The notes under the pieces are model-generated. The model was given only the letters and a program-made list of their open reading frames with translations. It did no database searches and was not told where the DNA came from. DNA of 64,000 nt from Mesostigma viride. Its lineage: Eukaryota; Streptophyta; Mesostigmatophyceae; Mesostigmatales; Mesostigmataceae. Shown in pieces: positions 1 through 8,856 of the stretch (the first letter of the stretch is position 1; every line of letters starts with the position of its first letter). Position numbers and translations under genes: made by a program. The stretch spans positions 1-64,000 of the forward strand of contig RPFO01001790.1 of NCBI GenBank assembly GCA_009746045.1, given 5' to 3'.

Positions 1-60
1 GAACGCCCACATCACAGCACATGACCACAGGCATGTGAGGGAAATAAAAATAAACCGGTG

Positions 61-466
61 TCAACTTTTCTTATGCACATAAGTGACCCCAAAATGCAGT
101 TGTAAATGATGCATTCCAACAAAATATGGCACCACTCGGCTGCAAAATGGCGACACGAGGCGTTCATGGCCATTAATGGCCACTTCTGCACCAATCACAA
201 TTGCCGCTATGAACTTCCAACGGCAACGTCGCAGAATTCCCGCGTGCGGGCCATCTCGAGCGCCGTCGTGAGGACACCCAAAGCAGGTCGAGTAGAAACC
301 CCGCCATGAATATGGCCTGCGTGCCGACCTTCTCAAGCGCCATCATGAAGCACACCCCAAAGCAAGTCGTGTAGCAACCCCGCCATGAAAACGACGTGCA
401 TCGGCGACATGACCACACCTGCATGGACACCCACACTGATACACGAAAGCATTTAACATGTTGCAC
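61..466 (-). pseudogene. Frameshifted copy of a hydrophobic ORF (intact at 9286-9681)
   Basis: The minus strand here matches the 131-codon ORF at 9286-9681 but is broken into overlapping frames by single-base differences (near 270 and 347, and several between 115 and 210). In the intact copy the product is strongly hydrophobic and contains two tandem copies of a segment like FMAG-LL-DLLWGVL--ALE. The damage could be real decay or uncorrected sequencing error, because the indels sit mainly in homopolymer runs. The identity of the protein is not recognised. Confidence 0.35.
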
Positions 467-868
467 ACAAGGTACGCTAGCATCCTAGATGCACGAACAA
501 AAAAGGAGTTGACACAAACAAATGCACCACTCCTAACTTGTTTCATCCCAATATAATACATGGCAACAACAAAACTGCTGCAATGCCCACCTGCGCCGCC
601 AAAGTCTGGCCCCTCCCCTTCAGGATGCCCAAGAAGCCCCACCAGAATCGCGATGCACACCAGCGCAACCACCACGCGGCGTACGAATCTGCCATGTTGG
701 CTGAAATCCAGCACACCGACCAACACAAAAATATTCAAGGCAGTCCATGCATTTGAAAACACACACTAATAAGTTGCCATCATTTCCCCCAGGGATCACC
801 ACTTCAAGTACTAAAGGTGGTGGCATGGCCAATTTTACTAACTGCTGGCTAAACACGCCCACCAACAA
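343..868 (-). other. Possible exon region of a membrane protein, duplication copy 1
   Basis: Minus-strand frames here encode hydrophobic stretches, including one with the run VVVALVCIAILVGLLG, which could form a transmembrane helix. The same sequence recurs at 9713-10094. No complete gene model could be built: candidate acceptor and donor sites exist, but phases are not resolved. Treat it as a possible coding region of unknown function. Confidence 0.25.
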
Positions 869-1686
869 GTGCAGAAACTGAATAAAGCACTGAACATTTC
901 AGCAGCATTTCCCCTAGGGAACTCCATGACTAGAGAAGAAAATAAAAAACACCATATGCCCCAACAGTTCCTTCAATGACCAACATATTTCGTTACCTGA
1001 AATCCACCAACCAAAAATTGAAAGCCGCCAACATTCTCTTTATACGACAGCTCTCCTGTTCCTGTGCGGCAAAAAGAAATGGTGAACATGGCAAGCAAGA
1101 GAGGCAAATCAATTCAGCACAGCCACCCCATTAGAGTTGTGGTGAAAAACAATTCCGGCATAGCTTGCGCGACGCAACAGTGGCCACAACAATACAACAC
1201 CCTGAATGCCAGCCCCCACCGCGTCTTATCCAGGGGGGGAGTTGAAAATTTCGGCAGCATTTCCCCTAGGAAAATGGAATCCCGGGAGATCATTCCAGCG
1301 CCATGCCGCCTAGGCTACTCCGCAATGCACGGCCGGGGCAACAGGAACGGAAAACTGGAAATCTCGCCAGCAAATTCCCATAGAATTTCCCAAAAGGATG
1401 CCTATAAAACGAAAAAACGGGAGTGCCAACAACGAGCTTATGCAAGTGTATGGACATACCAATAACTGCTTGGATGGCTGCCCTCGCGTTTTCCCTCGAC
1501 TCAGTTCATCACCTAATCCAATGCAGCCAACGCTCGTGGGTGTGACCAAAATACAGAACCTCGCAATATTGTTCGGTCTGTCGAAGCACAAAATTTGCGG
1601 TTGTGTTTGCAATTATTGTGTTTGCTCAAATGCAGGATTGACGAGCGCCACACAAAATTTGCATAAGAGGCTACCGGTACCTCTAC

Positions 1687-1831
1687 GTAGCATAGATGAT
1701 CGATCTGGAGTTGGCAAAACAGGTTATAATGCCGATCATCTATGCTACAGGTCGATTCTCTATGCTACAGGCGTAAAAAAACAGGTTATTAGGCCGATCA
1801 TCTATGCTACATGTCGATCATCTATGCTACA
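1687..1831. repeat. Cluster of ATCTATGCTAC repeats, one inverted, four direct
   Basis: A 16-base motif containing ATCTATGCTAC occurs in direct orientation at about 1734-1749, 1754-1769 (variant), 1796-1811 and 1816-1831. It occurs once inverted at 1687-1703. The inverted copy can pair with any direct copy to form alternative stem-loops. The cluster is repeated in the second duplication copy at about 10913-11057. Confidence 0.85.
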
Positions 1832-1950
1832 GGCCTATACACGGACTGTTTCGGAATAGCTGAGGCCACTAATACGAACCACGCTCCACTTCGGTCTACT
1901 ACAGCTGCCACACGCTAAGTGTCGGCGCTTGGTATGTGCTGTATGGAGTG

Positions 1951-1981
1951 GCGTGATCCACAACGTCGTTGTGGATCACGC
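1951..1981. repeat. 31-base near-perfect hairpin
   Basis: Fifteen-base arms pair perfectly around a single central T at 1966; the arms begin GCGTGATCCACAAC. The hairpin recurs at about 11177-11207 and 11434-11464. No terminator or transposon end could be tied to it. Confidence 0.85.
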
Positions 1982-2024
1982 ACTACTTTCAGTACATTAC
2001 CGCGGTTTACTGGACCGAAGGTGG

Positions 2025-2270
2025 GTCCTCTACACAAAAGGAGGGTCCTCTATCATATAGCCCCGTTTGTTAGTAAGATGGTGGGGTGGGTCCTCTACAA
2101 GAAAGGATGGTCCTCTATCATATAGCCCCGTTTGTTAGTAAGATGGTGGGGTGGGTCCTCTACAAAAAAGGAAGGTCCTCTATCATATAGCCCCGTTTGT
2201 TAGTAAGATGCTGGGGTGGGTCCTCTACAAAAAAGGAGGGTCCTCTATCATACAGCCCCGTTTGGTAGCT
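2025..2270. repeat. Minisatellite of about 66 bp, four copies
   Basis: The unit contains GGGTCCTCTACAA, then GGTCCTCTATCATATAGCCC, then GTTTGTTAGTAAGATG. It repeats about every 66 bases. The duplication copy at 11250-11345 and its secondary duplication at 11510-11625 hold fewer units, so copy number changed after the segmental duplication. Confidence 0.85.
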
Positions 2271-2286
2271 ACATTTACGGCGTTAC

Positions 2287-2416
2287 TACAGTATGTTACT
2301 TGCCGTAACAATGTCTCTGAACACCCGGCCCGCCTCTATCAACCAGTAACAACACGTGGTCAGTTTCAAACCGAACATGGATTGGTTCCTTACTCCGTGA
2401 CCTCTACTCGGCCGTC
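2287..2416 (+). repeat. 130-bp segment present inverted at 11633-11762
   Basis: The 130 bases between the minisatellite and the first satellite A unit are the reverse complement of 11633-11762, while the sequence on both sides keeps the same orientation in the two places. This is a small local inversion. The short motif CCGTCCG, with its complement CGGACGG, lies at the breakpoints and could have mediated it. Confidence 0.85.
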
Positions 2417-3202
2417 CGTCAGATTCCTCACTTTTTGCCAGCAACCGCCAAATACCTCTTGAATCGGTCCTCTCCTCGCCGTTTTCCTCGCCAATTTCCC
2501 TCGTCCGGCCCAAACGCCTAGGCCAATTTCAAGCTGAACTTGGCACGCATCGTCGTCGATAGCTACGGAGCTTAGAAACTCGGAGTTCTGGACCGTTACG
2601 CGCAGGTAACGGCCGTTTTAGTCTGTTTTACTGACTACTACTGTCGTCACGGGGTATTTGTTTGAGTTCCCGTCTTAGAAGAGTTTGGGTGCCGGACGCT
2701 ACGCGGTGACAGGCCGCTAGAAAGCCTACGGACGCGATCTGCTGAAAGATTTTGTGGAAACAAATTGTGCGTTCGGATTTTTGCGCTACTCGGGTACGGA
2801 CAACGTTTGCCGGAAGAGTTTGCGGAACAATTGGGCCGATACTCGGGTACGGACAACGTTTGCCGGAAGAGTTTGCGGAACAATTGGGCCGACCTAAAAG
2901 TAGTATATAAGGGCAACAAGATCGGGGGCTCCGCCCCCGAACCCCCGCTACTTGGCAGATTCTGTGCCTCAACGGCTTTTTGTGCCTCAACGGCGAGTAC
3001 CAGCACAGCCGTACACTCCCGCTTACACAGCCCGCCCACTAGCAAGACAGCCGAACCTGTACGGCCGGCCACAGCCTGTGATTCCATGGATTACGCCACG
3101 ATTCCATGCAAACTCATGGTGCCGGACGGGTTGCTGGCCTATTTTGGGAAGCCGGTGGCTGAACCGAACCGCAACTAAACCTGGTATGTCAGCACGTCAG
3201 GT
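2412..3202. repeat. Satellite A unit 1 (791 bp, internal duplication)
   Basis: Units are counted from CCGTCCGTCAG. This one is longer than the usual 737 bases because a 53-base segment (2787-2839) is duplicated in tandem at 2840-2892. It contains a TATATAAGG sequence near 2902, a GGGGGCTCCGCCCCC hairpin near 2926, and a GC-rich 3' half. Open frames in the unit recur identically in sister units and overlap on both strands, so they are not taken as genes. Confidence 0.9.
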
Positions 3203-3939
3203 CCGTCCGTCAGATTCCTCACTTTTTGCCAGCAACCGCCAAATACCACTTGAATCGGTCCTCTCCTCGCCGTTTTCCTCGCCAATTTCCCTCGTCCGGC
3301 CCAAACGCCTAGGCCAATTTCAAGCTGAACTTGGCACGCATCGTCGTCGATAGCTACGGAGCTTAGAAACTCGGAGTTCTGGACCGTTACGCGCAGGTAA
3401 CGGCCGTTTTAGTCTGTTTTACTGACTACTACTGTCGTCACGGGGTATTTGTTTGAGTTCCCGTCTTAGAAGAGTTTGGGTGCCGGACGCTACGCGGTGA
3501 CAGGCCGCTAGAAAGCCTACGGACGCGATCTGCTGAAAGATTTTGTGGAAACAAATTGTGCGTTCGGATTTTTGCGCTACTAGGGTACGGACAACGTTTG
3601 CCGGAAGAGTTTGCGGAACAATTGGCGGACCATAATCGTAGTATAAAGGGCAACAAGATCGGGGGCTCCGCCCCCGAACCCCCGCTACTTGGCAGATTCT
3701 GTGCCTCAACGGCTTTTTGTGCCTCAACGGCGAGTACCAGCACAGCCGTACACTCCCGCTTACACAGCCCGCCCACTAGCAAGACAGCCGAACCTGTACG
3801 GCCGGCCACAGCCTGTGATTCCATGGATTACGCCACGATTCCATGCAAACTCATGGTGCCGGACGGGTTGCTGGCCTATTTTGGGAAGCCGGTGGCTGAA
3901 CCGAACCGCAACTAAACCTGGTATGTCAGCACGTCAGGT
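3203..3939. repeat. Satellite A unit 2 (737 bp)
   Basis: Near-identical to unit 1 without the internal duplication. The TATA-like stretch reads GTATAAAGGG instead of TATATAAGGG. It has the same GGGGGCTCCGCCCCC hairpin and the same terminal CCGGTGGCTGAACCG segment. Confidence 0.92.
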
Positions 3940-4677
3940 CCGTCCGTCAGATTCCTCACTTTTTGCCAGCAACCGCCAAATACCACTTGAATCGGTCCTC
4001 TCCTCGCCGTTTTCCTCGCCAATTTCCCTCGTCCGGCCCAAACGCCTAGGCCAATTTCAAGCTGAACTTGGCACGCATCGTCGTCGATAGCTACGGAGCT
4101 TAGAAACTCGGAGTTCTGGACCGTTACGCGCAGGTAACGGCCGTTTTAGTCTGTTTTACTGACTACTACTGTCGTCACGGGGTATTTGTTTGAGTTCCCG
4201 TCTTAGAAGAGTTTGGGTGCCGGACGCTACGCGGTGTAAGGCCGCTAGAAAGCCTACGGACGCGATCTGCTGAAAGATTTTGTGGAAACAAATTGTGCGT
4301 TCGGATTTTTGCGCTACTCGTGTACGGACAACGTTTGCCGGAAGAGTTTGCGGAACAATTGGGCCGACCTAAAAGTAGTATATAAGGGCAACAAGATCGG
4401 GGGCTCCGCCCCCGAACCCCCGCTACTTGGCAGATTCTGTGCCTCAACGGCTTTTTGTGCCTCAACGGCGAGTACTAGCACAGCCGTACACTCCCGCTTA
4501 CACAGCCCGCCCACTAGCAAGACAGCCGAACCTGTACGGCAGGCCACATCCTGTGATTCCATGGATTACGCCACGATTCCATGCAAATTCATGGTGCCGG
4601 ACGGTTTGCTGGCCTATTTTGGGAAGCCGGTGGCTGAACCGAACCGCAACTAAACCTGGTATGTCAGCACGTCAGGT
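3940..4677. repeat. Satellite A unit 3 (738 bp)
   Basis: A full unit with several private substitutions, for example a change from GTGACAGG to GTGTAAGG near 4235. It carries the TATATAAGG variant found in unit 1, so the variants alternate along the array rather than grading from one end. Confidence 0.92.
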
Positions 4678-5404
4678 CCGTCCGTCAGCTTTCTCGCTTG
4701 TTGCCAGCAACCGCCAAATACCCCTTGAATCGGTCCTCTCCTCGCCGCTTTCCTTGCCAATTTCCCTCGTCCGTTCCAAACGCCTAGGCCAATTTCAAGC
4801 TCAACTCGGAACGCAAGGCTTTGGCGCTTAGCTACTCGGAAAAATTCACGGTTACGAGGAGGTTACGGCCGTTTCTAGTCGAAACGCTTTTACTGATTGA
4901 CGGTTGGCAGGTATTTGTTTGAGTTCCGTGTTGAGAAAAGTTTGGGCGCCAGACGCTACGCGGTGACAGGCCGCTAGAAAGCCTACGGATGGGATCTGCG
5001 TAAAGATTTTGCGGAAACAAATTGCGCGTTCGGATTTTTGCGCTACTTGGGTACGGACAACGTTTGCCGGAAGAGTTTGCGGAACAATTGGCGCAGCCAA
5101 AAAGTAGTATAAAGGGCAACAAGATCGGGGGCTCCGCCCCCGAACCCCCGCTACTTGGCAGATTCTGTGCCTCAACGGCTTTTTGTGCCTCAACGGCGAG
5201 TACCAGCACAGCCGTACACTCCCGCTTACACAGCCCGCCCACTAGCAAGACAGCCGAACCTGTACGGCCGGCCACAGCCTGTGATTCCATGGATTACGCC
5301 ACGATTCCATGCAAACTCATGGTGCCGGACGGGTTGCTGGCCTATTTTGGGAAGCCGGTGGCTGAACCGAACCGCAACTAAACCTGGTATGTCAGCACGT
5401 CAGG
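4678..5404. repeat. Satellite A unit 4 (727 bp, divergent first half)
   Basis: Its first 350 bases are the most divergent of the array, with several substitutions and small deletions between 4690 and 5000. The second half returns to near identity with its neighbours. That pattern fits gene conversion or unequal exchange of half-units. Confidence 0.9.
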
Positions 5405-6058
5405 TCCGTCCGTCAGATTCCTCACTTTTTGCCAGCAACCGCCAAATACCACTTGAATCGGTCCTCTCCTCGCCGTTTTCCTCGCCAATTTCCCTCGTCC
5501 GGCCCAAACGCCTAGGCCAATTTCAAGCTGAACTTGGCACGCATCGTCGTCGATAGCTACGGAGCTTAGAAACTCGGAGTTCTGGACCGTTACGCGCAGG
5601 TAACGGCCGTTTTAGTCTGTTTTACTGACTACTACTGTCGTCACGGGGTATTTGTTTGAGTTCCCGTCTTAGAAGAGTTTGGGTGCCGGACGCTACGCGG
5701 TGACAGGCCGCTAGAAAGCCTACGGACGCGATCTGCTGAAAGATTTTGTGGAAACAAATTGTGCGTTCGGATTTTTGCGCTACTAGGGTACGGACAACGT
5801 TTGCCGGAAGAGTTTGCGGAACAATTGGCGGACCATAATCGTAGTATAAAGGAGCCCCCGAACCCCCGCTACTTGGCAGATTCTGTGCCTCAACGGCTTT
5901 TTGTGCCTCAACGGCGAGTACCAGCACAGCCGTACACTCCCGCTTACACAGCCCGCCCACTAGCAAGACAGCCGAACCTGTACGGCCGGCCACAGCCTGT
6001 GATCCCCTGGATTACGCCACGATTCCATGCAAACTCATGGTGCCGGACGGTTTGTTGA
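5405..6058. repeat. Satellite A unit 5, truncated, runs into the gene promoter region
   Basis: A partial unit. About 15 bases spanning the GGGGGCTCCGCCCCC hairpin are missing near 5852, and the 3' end stops after GTGCCGGACGG. Rearranged A-derived pieces continue to about 6250. Confidence 0.88.
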
Positions 6059-6310
6059 CAGATTCCGTGCACTGAAATGCACGTGGCGGCTGCCCATATA
6101 CCAACCTACGACGATCGTCGTAGGTTGGTCCATGGGCAGCCGCCACGTGCAGGGGAATAACTTCACCCGAACCTGTCCGGCCGGCCACAGCCTGTGATTA
6201 CGACACGATTCCATGCATATTCATTGTGCCGGACGGTTTGTTGACAGATTCCGTGCTCTGAAATGCACGTGGCGGCTGCCCATAAACCACGTGCAGGGAA
6301 ATAACTTCAG
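6059..6310. repeat. Tandemly duplicated A-derived segment with G-box arms
   Basis: Two copies of a segment of roughly 180 bases beginning TTGACAGATTCCGTGC (about 6055 and 6240) contain a fragment of the satellite A 3' end and a GCACGTGGCGGCTGCCCAT motif. Copy 1 carries the full 74-bp palindrome. In copy 2 the palindrome has collapsed to one arm plus a short CCACGTGCAGGG remnant. Confidence 0.8.
6078..6151. repeat. 74-bp palindrome with CACGTG arms
   Basis: Position i pairs with 12229-i across the whole stretch, centred between 6114 and 6115, with no spacer. Only the pairs 6098/6131 and 6099/6130 are mismatched. Each arm starts TGCACGTGGCGGCTGCCCAT, so a CACGTG core lies at both ends, and the centre reads ACGATCGT. 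It could be a cruciform-forming regulatory site or the remnant of an inverted duplication. It lies about 370 bases upstream of the TATA box of the RPA1-like gene. Confidence 0.92.
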
Positions 6311-6397
6311 CATGACGTATGATTTGTAGGGATCTTCCCAGACTGCGCGCCAGATGGCAAACCATGAATGTTGCTAATATATATTCGATTGTCTTCG

Positions 6398-6467
6398 CCA
6401 AGTGGCACTTGCTAAACATTTTGGGTCTACATTCCCAAACACGGACAAGTGTGCGATTGCCACTTGG
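6398..6467. promoter_or_regulatory. Ten-base inverted repeat upstream of TATA box
   Basis: CCAAGTGGCA at 6398-6407 is repeated in reverse complement at 6458-6467, separated by 50 bases and ending 55 bases before the TATA box. The half-site contains an E-box-like CAAGTG/CACTTG core. The position suggests a paired transcription-factor site, which is an inference. Confidence 0.45.
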
Positions 6468-6522
6468 AGGTCGTGTGTTTGCGTGTGAAACTGACCCTCG
6501 AATCTTAGATTCTTCAACAAAC

Positions 6523-6530
6523 TATAAAAG
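6523..6530 (+). promoter_or_regulatory. TATA box of the RPA1-like gene
   Basis: TATAAAAG stands about 115 bases before the splice donor of the 5' leader exon. Transcription would be expected to start around 6550-6560, which leaves a short 5' leader before the intron. Confidence 0.65.
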
Positions 6531-6544
6531 CAGCCCAACTTTTC

Positions 6545-6640
6545 ATTCCAAGTACCCGCATTCCAAGCACCCCACCAACAACAACCGATTCCAAGTACCC
6601 CACCAACAATCACCACCTCCACCCCGATTCCAAGTACCCC
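6545..6640 (+). repeat. Repeated ATTCCAAGTACCCC motif in the 5' leader
   Basis: Four copies, at 6545-6557, 6560-6573, 6588-6601 and 6627-6640, are separated by CA-rich spacers. The stretch lies in the presumed untranslated leader exon. TTCCAAGT appears once more just inside the following intron. Confidence 0.75.
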
Positions 6641-6643
6641 AAG

Positions 6644-6811
6644 GTATTACTTCCAAGTCGCATGCCTTATTCATATTCCATTTGTAGGCCGGTGGACAGG
6701 TGTATTTCCTACATCATCCGCTTTTACATTTTGCATTTTGATGTGTGCTTAACTAACTTGTTTGCCTTTTGTTGTGTTTGTTTTGGTTGCATCAATATTC
6801 TTGTTTCACAG
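6644..6811 (+). other. Intron 1, in the 5' leader (168 bp)
   Basis: Donor AAG|GTATTA and acceptor TTTCACAG| fit GT-AG splicing. A branch-site-like ACTAACTT lies about 55 bases before the acceptor and is followed by a T-rich tract. Removing it joins the leader to an exon that carries the start codon five bases in. A frame stays open upstream of the chosen ATG, but only inside the intron. Confidence 0.65.
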
Positions 6812-6816
6812 GTCCC

Positions 6817-8305
6817 ATGGCGACACCGGCATCGCAGATCTACCGGCTCGCTGGCAAGATCATGCACGTCGGCATGTATACTCCCCCCTCAGGCCGCAAC
6901 TTGCACGCATACCACATCATCGTTGTGGACAAAAACGGGAAGGCCCACACCGTCATTGCCAACGTGGATGACTTTCGTCGCCAGAACGGGCTGGACGTTG
7001 GCAAGGAGACCTTCCCCGTGGGCCAGCATGCTCAGTTTGTGACCAACACGCGGACACCATGTACTTGGAGTGCTTCTGGGTAGGTAGCAATCCCAAATCG
7101 CATTCCTTGTTCTTCATATACAGCTTGTGCATCACTATCTCAAGGAGACGACCAACATATATCTATTTCTTTGCCTTCTTGACTAACTTATTCTCGTTAT
7201 TGTGTGCATTGTTGTTCTTGGGCGCAGGTTTACACTCCACTTGCGGAATGGCAACAACATGCGTCTGGTTGACACGCCCATCGATGGAGGCAACTTCACG
7301 ATGCCGTTCGACTTCACGCCGTTCAAAGCGCTGGAAAAGAAGATCCCGGTCGCCAATGGCCACGTTAAGGCCTCCGTGGATGTCTTTGGTCTGGTGAACG
7401 CCATTTACCGACCGAAGGCATCGGCCAAGACGTCGCGGACACGCATCATCCTTGCGGACTCTTCCACGGCTGCGACGGCCGCCACCATTTCGGTCATGCT
7501 GTTCGACGACGCCCAACAGGCGGTGGTCGACAACGCGCACGCAGGCGCCACGCTGGTCATCGCCATCAAAGGCGCCAAGCTCGGGTATTACCAGGGGAAT
7601 GTGACCCTGGCTGCGGGAAACACCGCTTACGTCACCACCAGCGACGTGGTGGGCGGCGACGCAGCAACTTTGAAGGCCGATGCCCTCAAAGATGACAAGT
7701 ACAAAGGAATCGCCATCGTCGACGAATCTCCGGTCATGTCGTTGGTGGACATCAGCGCCAAGGCGTGGAGCGACCTCAAAGCGGGCTCCTTTTCTGCGAC
7801 GTGCGAGGCTCAGCTCACCCCCGCCGAGCACTATAATGACCCAAAGCGGTGCATTTACTATGGCTGTGTGCAAAAGGCGCGGTCGTCAAACCGCACGTGT
7901 CGCAAGGCCCTCGTCGACGGGGTGTGCACTGACCACCCCGGGGTACACCAGAAGGGCAGCCCGTTTTTCCACGGGGGATGCTACATTCGAGATCCCAACC
8001 ACTTCATCAAGGTGTCCCTGTTCACGGACGGAGTGTCGTCCATGCTTCGCGACCCGCCCGTCACGCCAACCGAGTGGCTTGACATGGACCCGAAGGAGCG
8101 CGCCCAGCTGTGGGAAAACTTCTTTTCGTCCAACCGATGGACGAACCTCCACCTGCGTGTCCGCCCGGCGCAGTTCGCGTCCGCCGCCCCCGGGTCCAAG
8201 GAAGGGCCCCAGTACCTCCTGGTCGCGAAGGACTACTTCTTCCCTGATCTCGACAAGCAGGCCCAGGACATCAAGTGGGATGATTTTGATTGGTCCTCTG
8301 TTTGA
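6817..8305 (+). CDS. RPA1-like single-stranded-DNA-binding protein (446 aa, two coding exons)
   Basis: The coding exons are 6817-7079 and 7228-8305; the joined frame is 1341 bases including TGA. The product resembles the large subunit of replication protein A, which binds single-stranded DNA in nuclear replication and repair. The first part, about residues 5-125, fits OB domain A. Residues 136-230 fit domain B, with a VDVFGLV start and a VIAIKGAKLGYYQG strand. Residues 262-440 fit the zinc-containing domain C. There, YYGC at 291, C302-R-K-A-L, C311 and H314 are likely zinc ligands (C-x10-C-x8-C-x2-H; many relatives use four cysteines). The N-terminal protein-interaction domain of full-length RPA1 (usually above 600 residues) is absent. 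The protein ends in an acidic, tryptophan-containing tail. ATG 6817 was chosen because it is the first ATG after the intron acceptor. It could be a paralogue or a transposon-associated RPA rather than the housekeeping subunit. Confidence 0.85.
7080..7227 (+). other. Intron 2 (148 bp, phase 2)
   Basis: Donor CTGG|GTAGGT and acceptor GGGCGCAG|GTTTAC. Without splicing the frame stops at 7081-7083. With splicing a GGG codon forms across the junction and the frame runs on to 8305. A GACTAACTT branch-like site lies about 45 bases before the acceptor. Confidence 0.85.
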
Positions 8306-8580
8306 TTTAGCATCGCAGGCACCCCGACGCGTGCACTACAGTTAGGTCTTTTGCATCCATAATGGATGCTCCATTGCCTTGTGAGTTGTTTTTGGCTGCA
8401 CCTGTAGCCTGCCTTGTTGGCCATATGAGAGGAATGGGTGTCTCACCTCTCCTTGCTATGTAGCTCGCATAGACTTTTTTTGCTTTTGCTTTGCAGTCGC
8501 TGTCACGTGTCTATTAATGGGTTAATGAATAAATGATTGAATGCGTACATTGGCATTTAGCAGACCATTGTTACATTAAT
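8306..8580 (+). other. 3' untranslated region with AATAAA
   Basis: No coding frame continues here. AATAAA at 8528-8533 lies 223 bases after the stop codon and could direct cleavage shortly downstream. Some algal lineages use other signals, so the transcript end is uncertain. Confidence 0.5.
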
Positions 8581-8856
8581 GATGTATTGTTATGCTCTAT
8601 GCCACCCCAATTGAAACACGAGTTAAATTAATTAATTAATGGGAGGATGTCCTTATTAAATCATATGTTGTCTCCTTGAAAAATATACAATCATATATAC
8701 AAGCATTAGAAATAGTACACAATGAGGCATTATAATTAATTAATATACAATCACACATATAAAAAATAAAAAATATATACATTATAAATACAATTAAATA
8801 TATATACATCAAAATCAACGTAAGCAGACCTGCTTTCATGCATTCCACGTCAGACA
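8581..8856. other. AT-rich spacer
   Basis: In contrast to its GC-rich surroundings, this stretch is mostly A and T. It holds an ATTAATTAATTAAT run near 8627-8645 and several TATATA tracts between 8690 and 8810. Nothing coding is supported. It could act as a matrix-attachment-like spacer. Confidence 0.6.

Larger units (their letters stand above)
1..2125. repeat. Segmental duplication, copy 1 (left edge outside window)
   Basis: This block recurs at 9227-11345 at a constant offset of 9226 bases for most of its length. From about position 500 on I see only isolated substitutions, for example near 972 and 1707. The first 500 bases differ by roughly a dozen small insertions or deletions, mostly in homopolymers. 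It holds the short ATCTATGCTAC repeats, the 31-base hairpin and the start of the 66-bp minisatellite described separately. The left limit of the duplication is not visible. Confidence 0.93.

Noticed and set aside
2628-5993. Recurrent 80-150-codon ORFs in satellite A
   Set aside because: Opposing frames are open over the same GC-rich bases, ends differ between units after small indels, and no family features are visible.
6600-8600. Helitron carrying the RPA1-like gene
   Set aside because: I looked for a 5' TC end and a 3' hairpin followed by CTRR near the gene and found no convincing pair. No Rep/helicase is present. The idea stays open only through the protein's shortened form.
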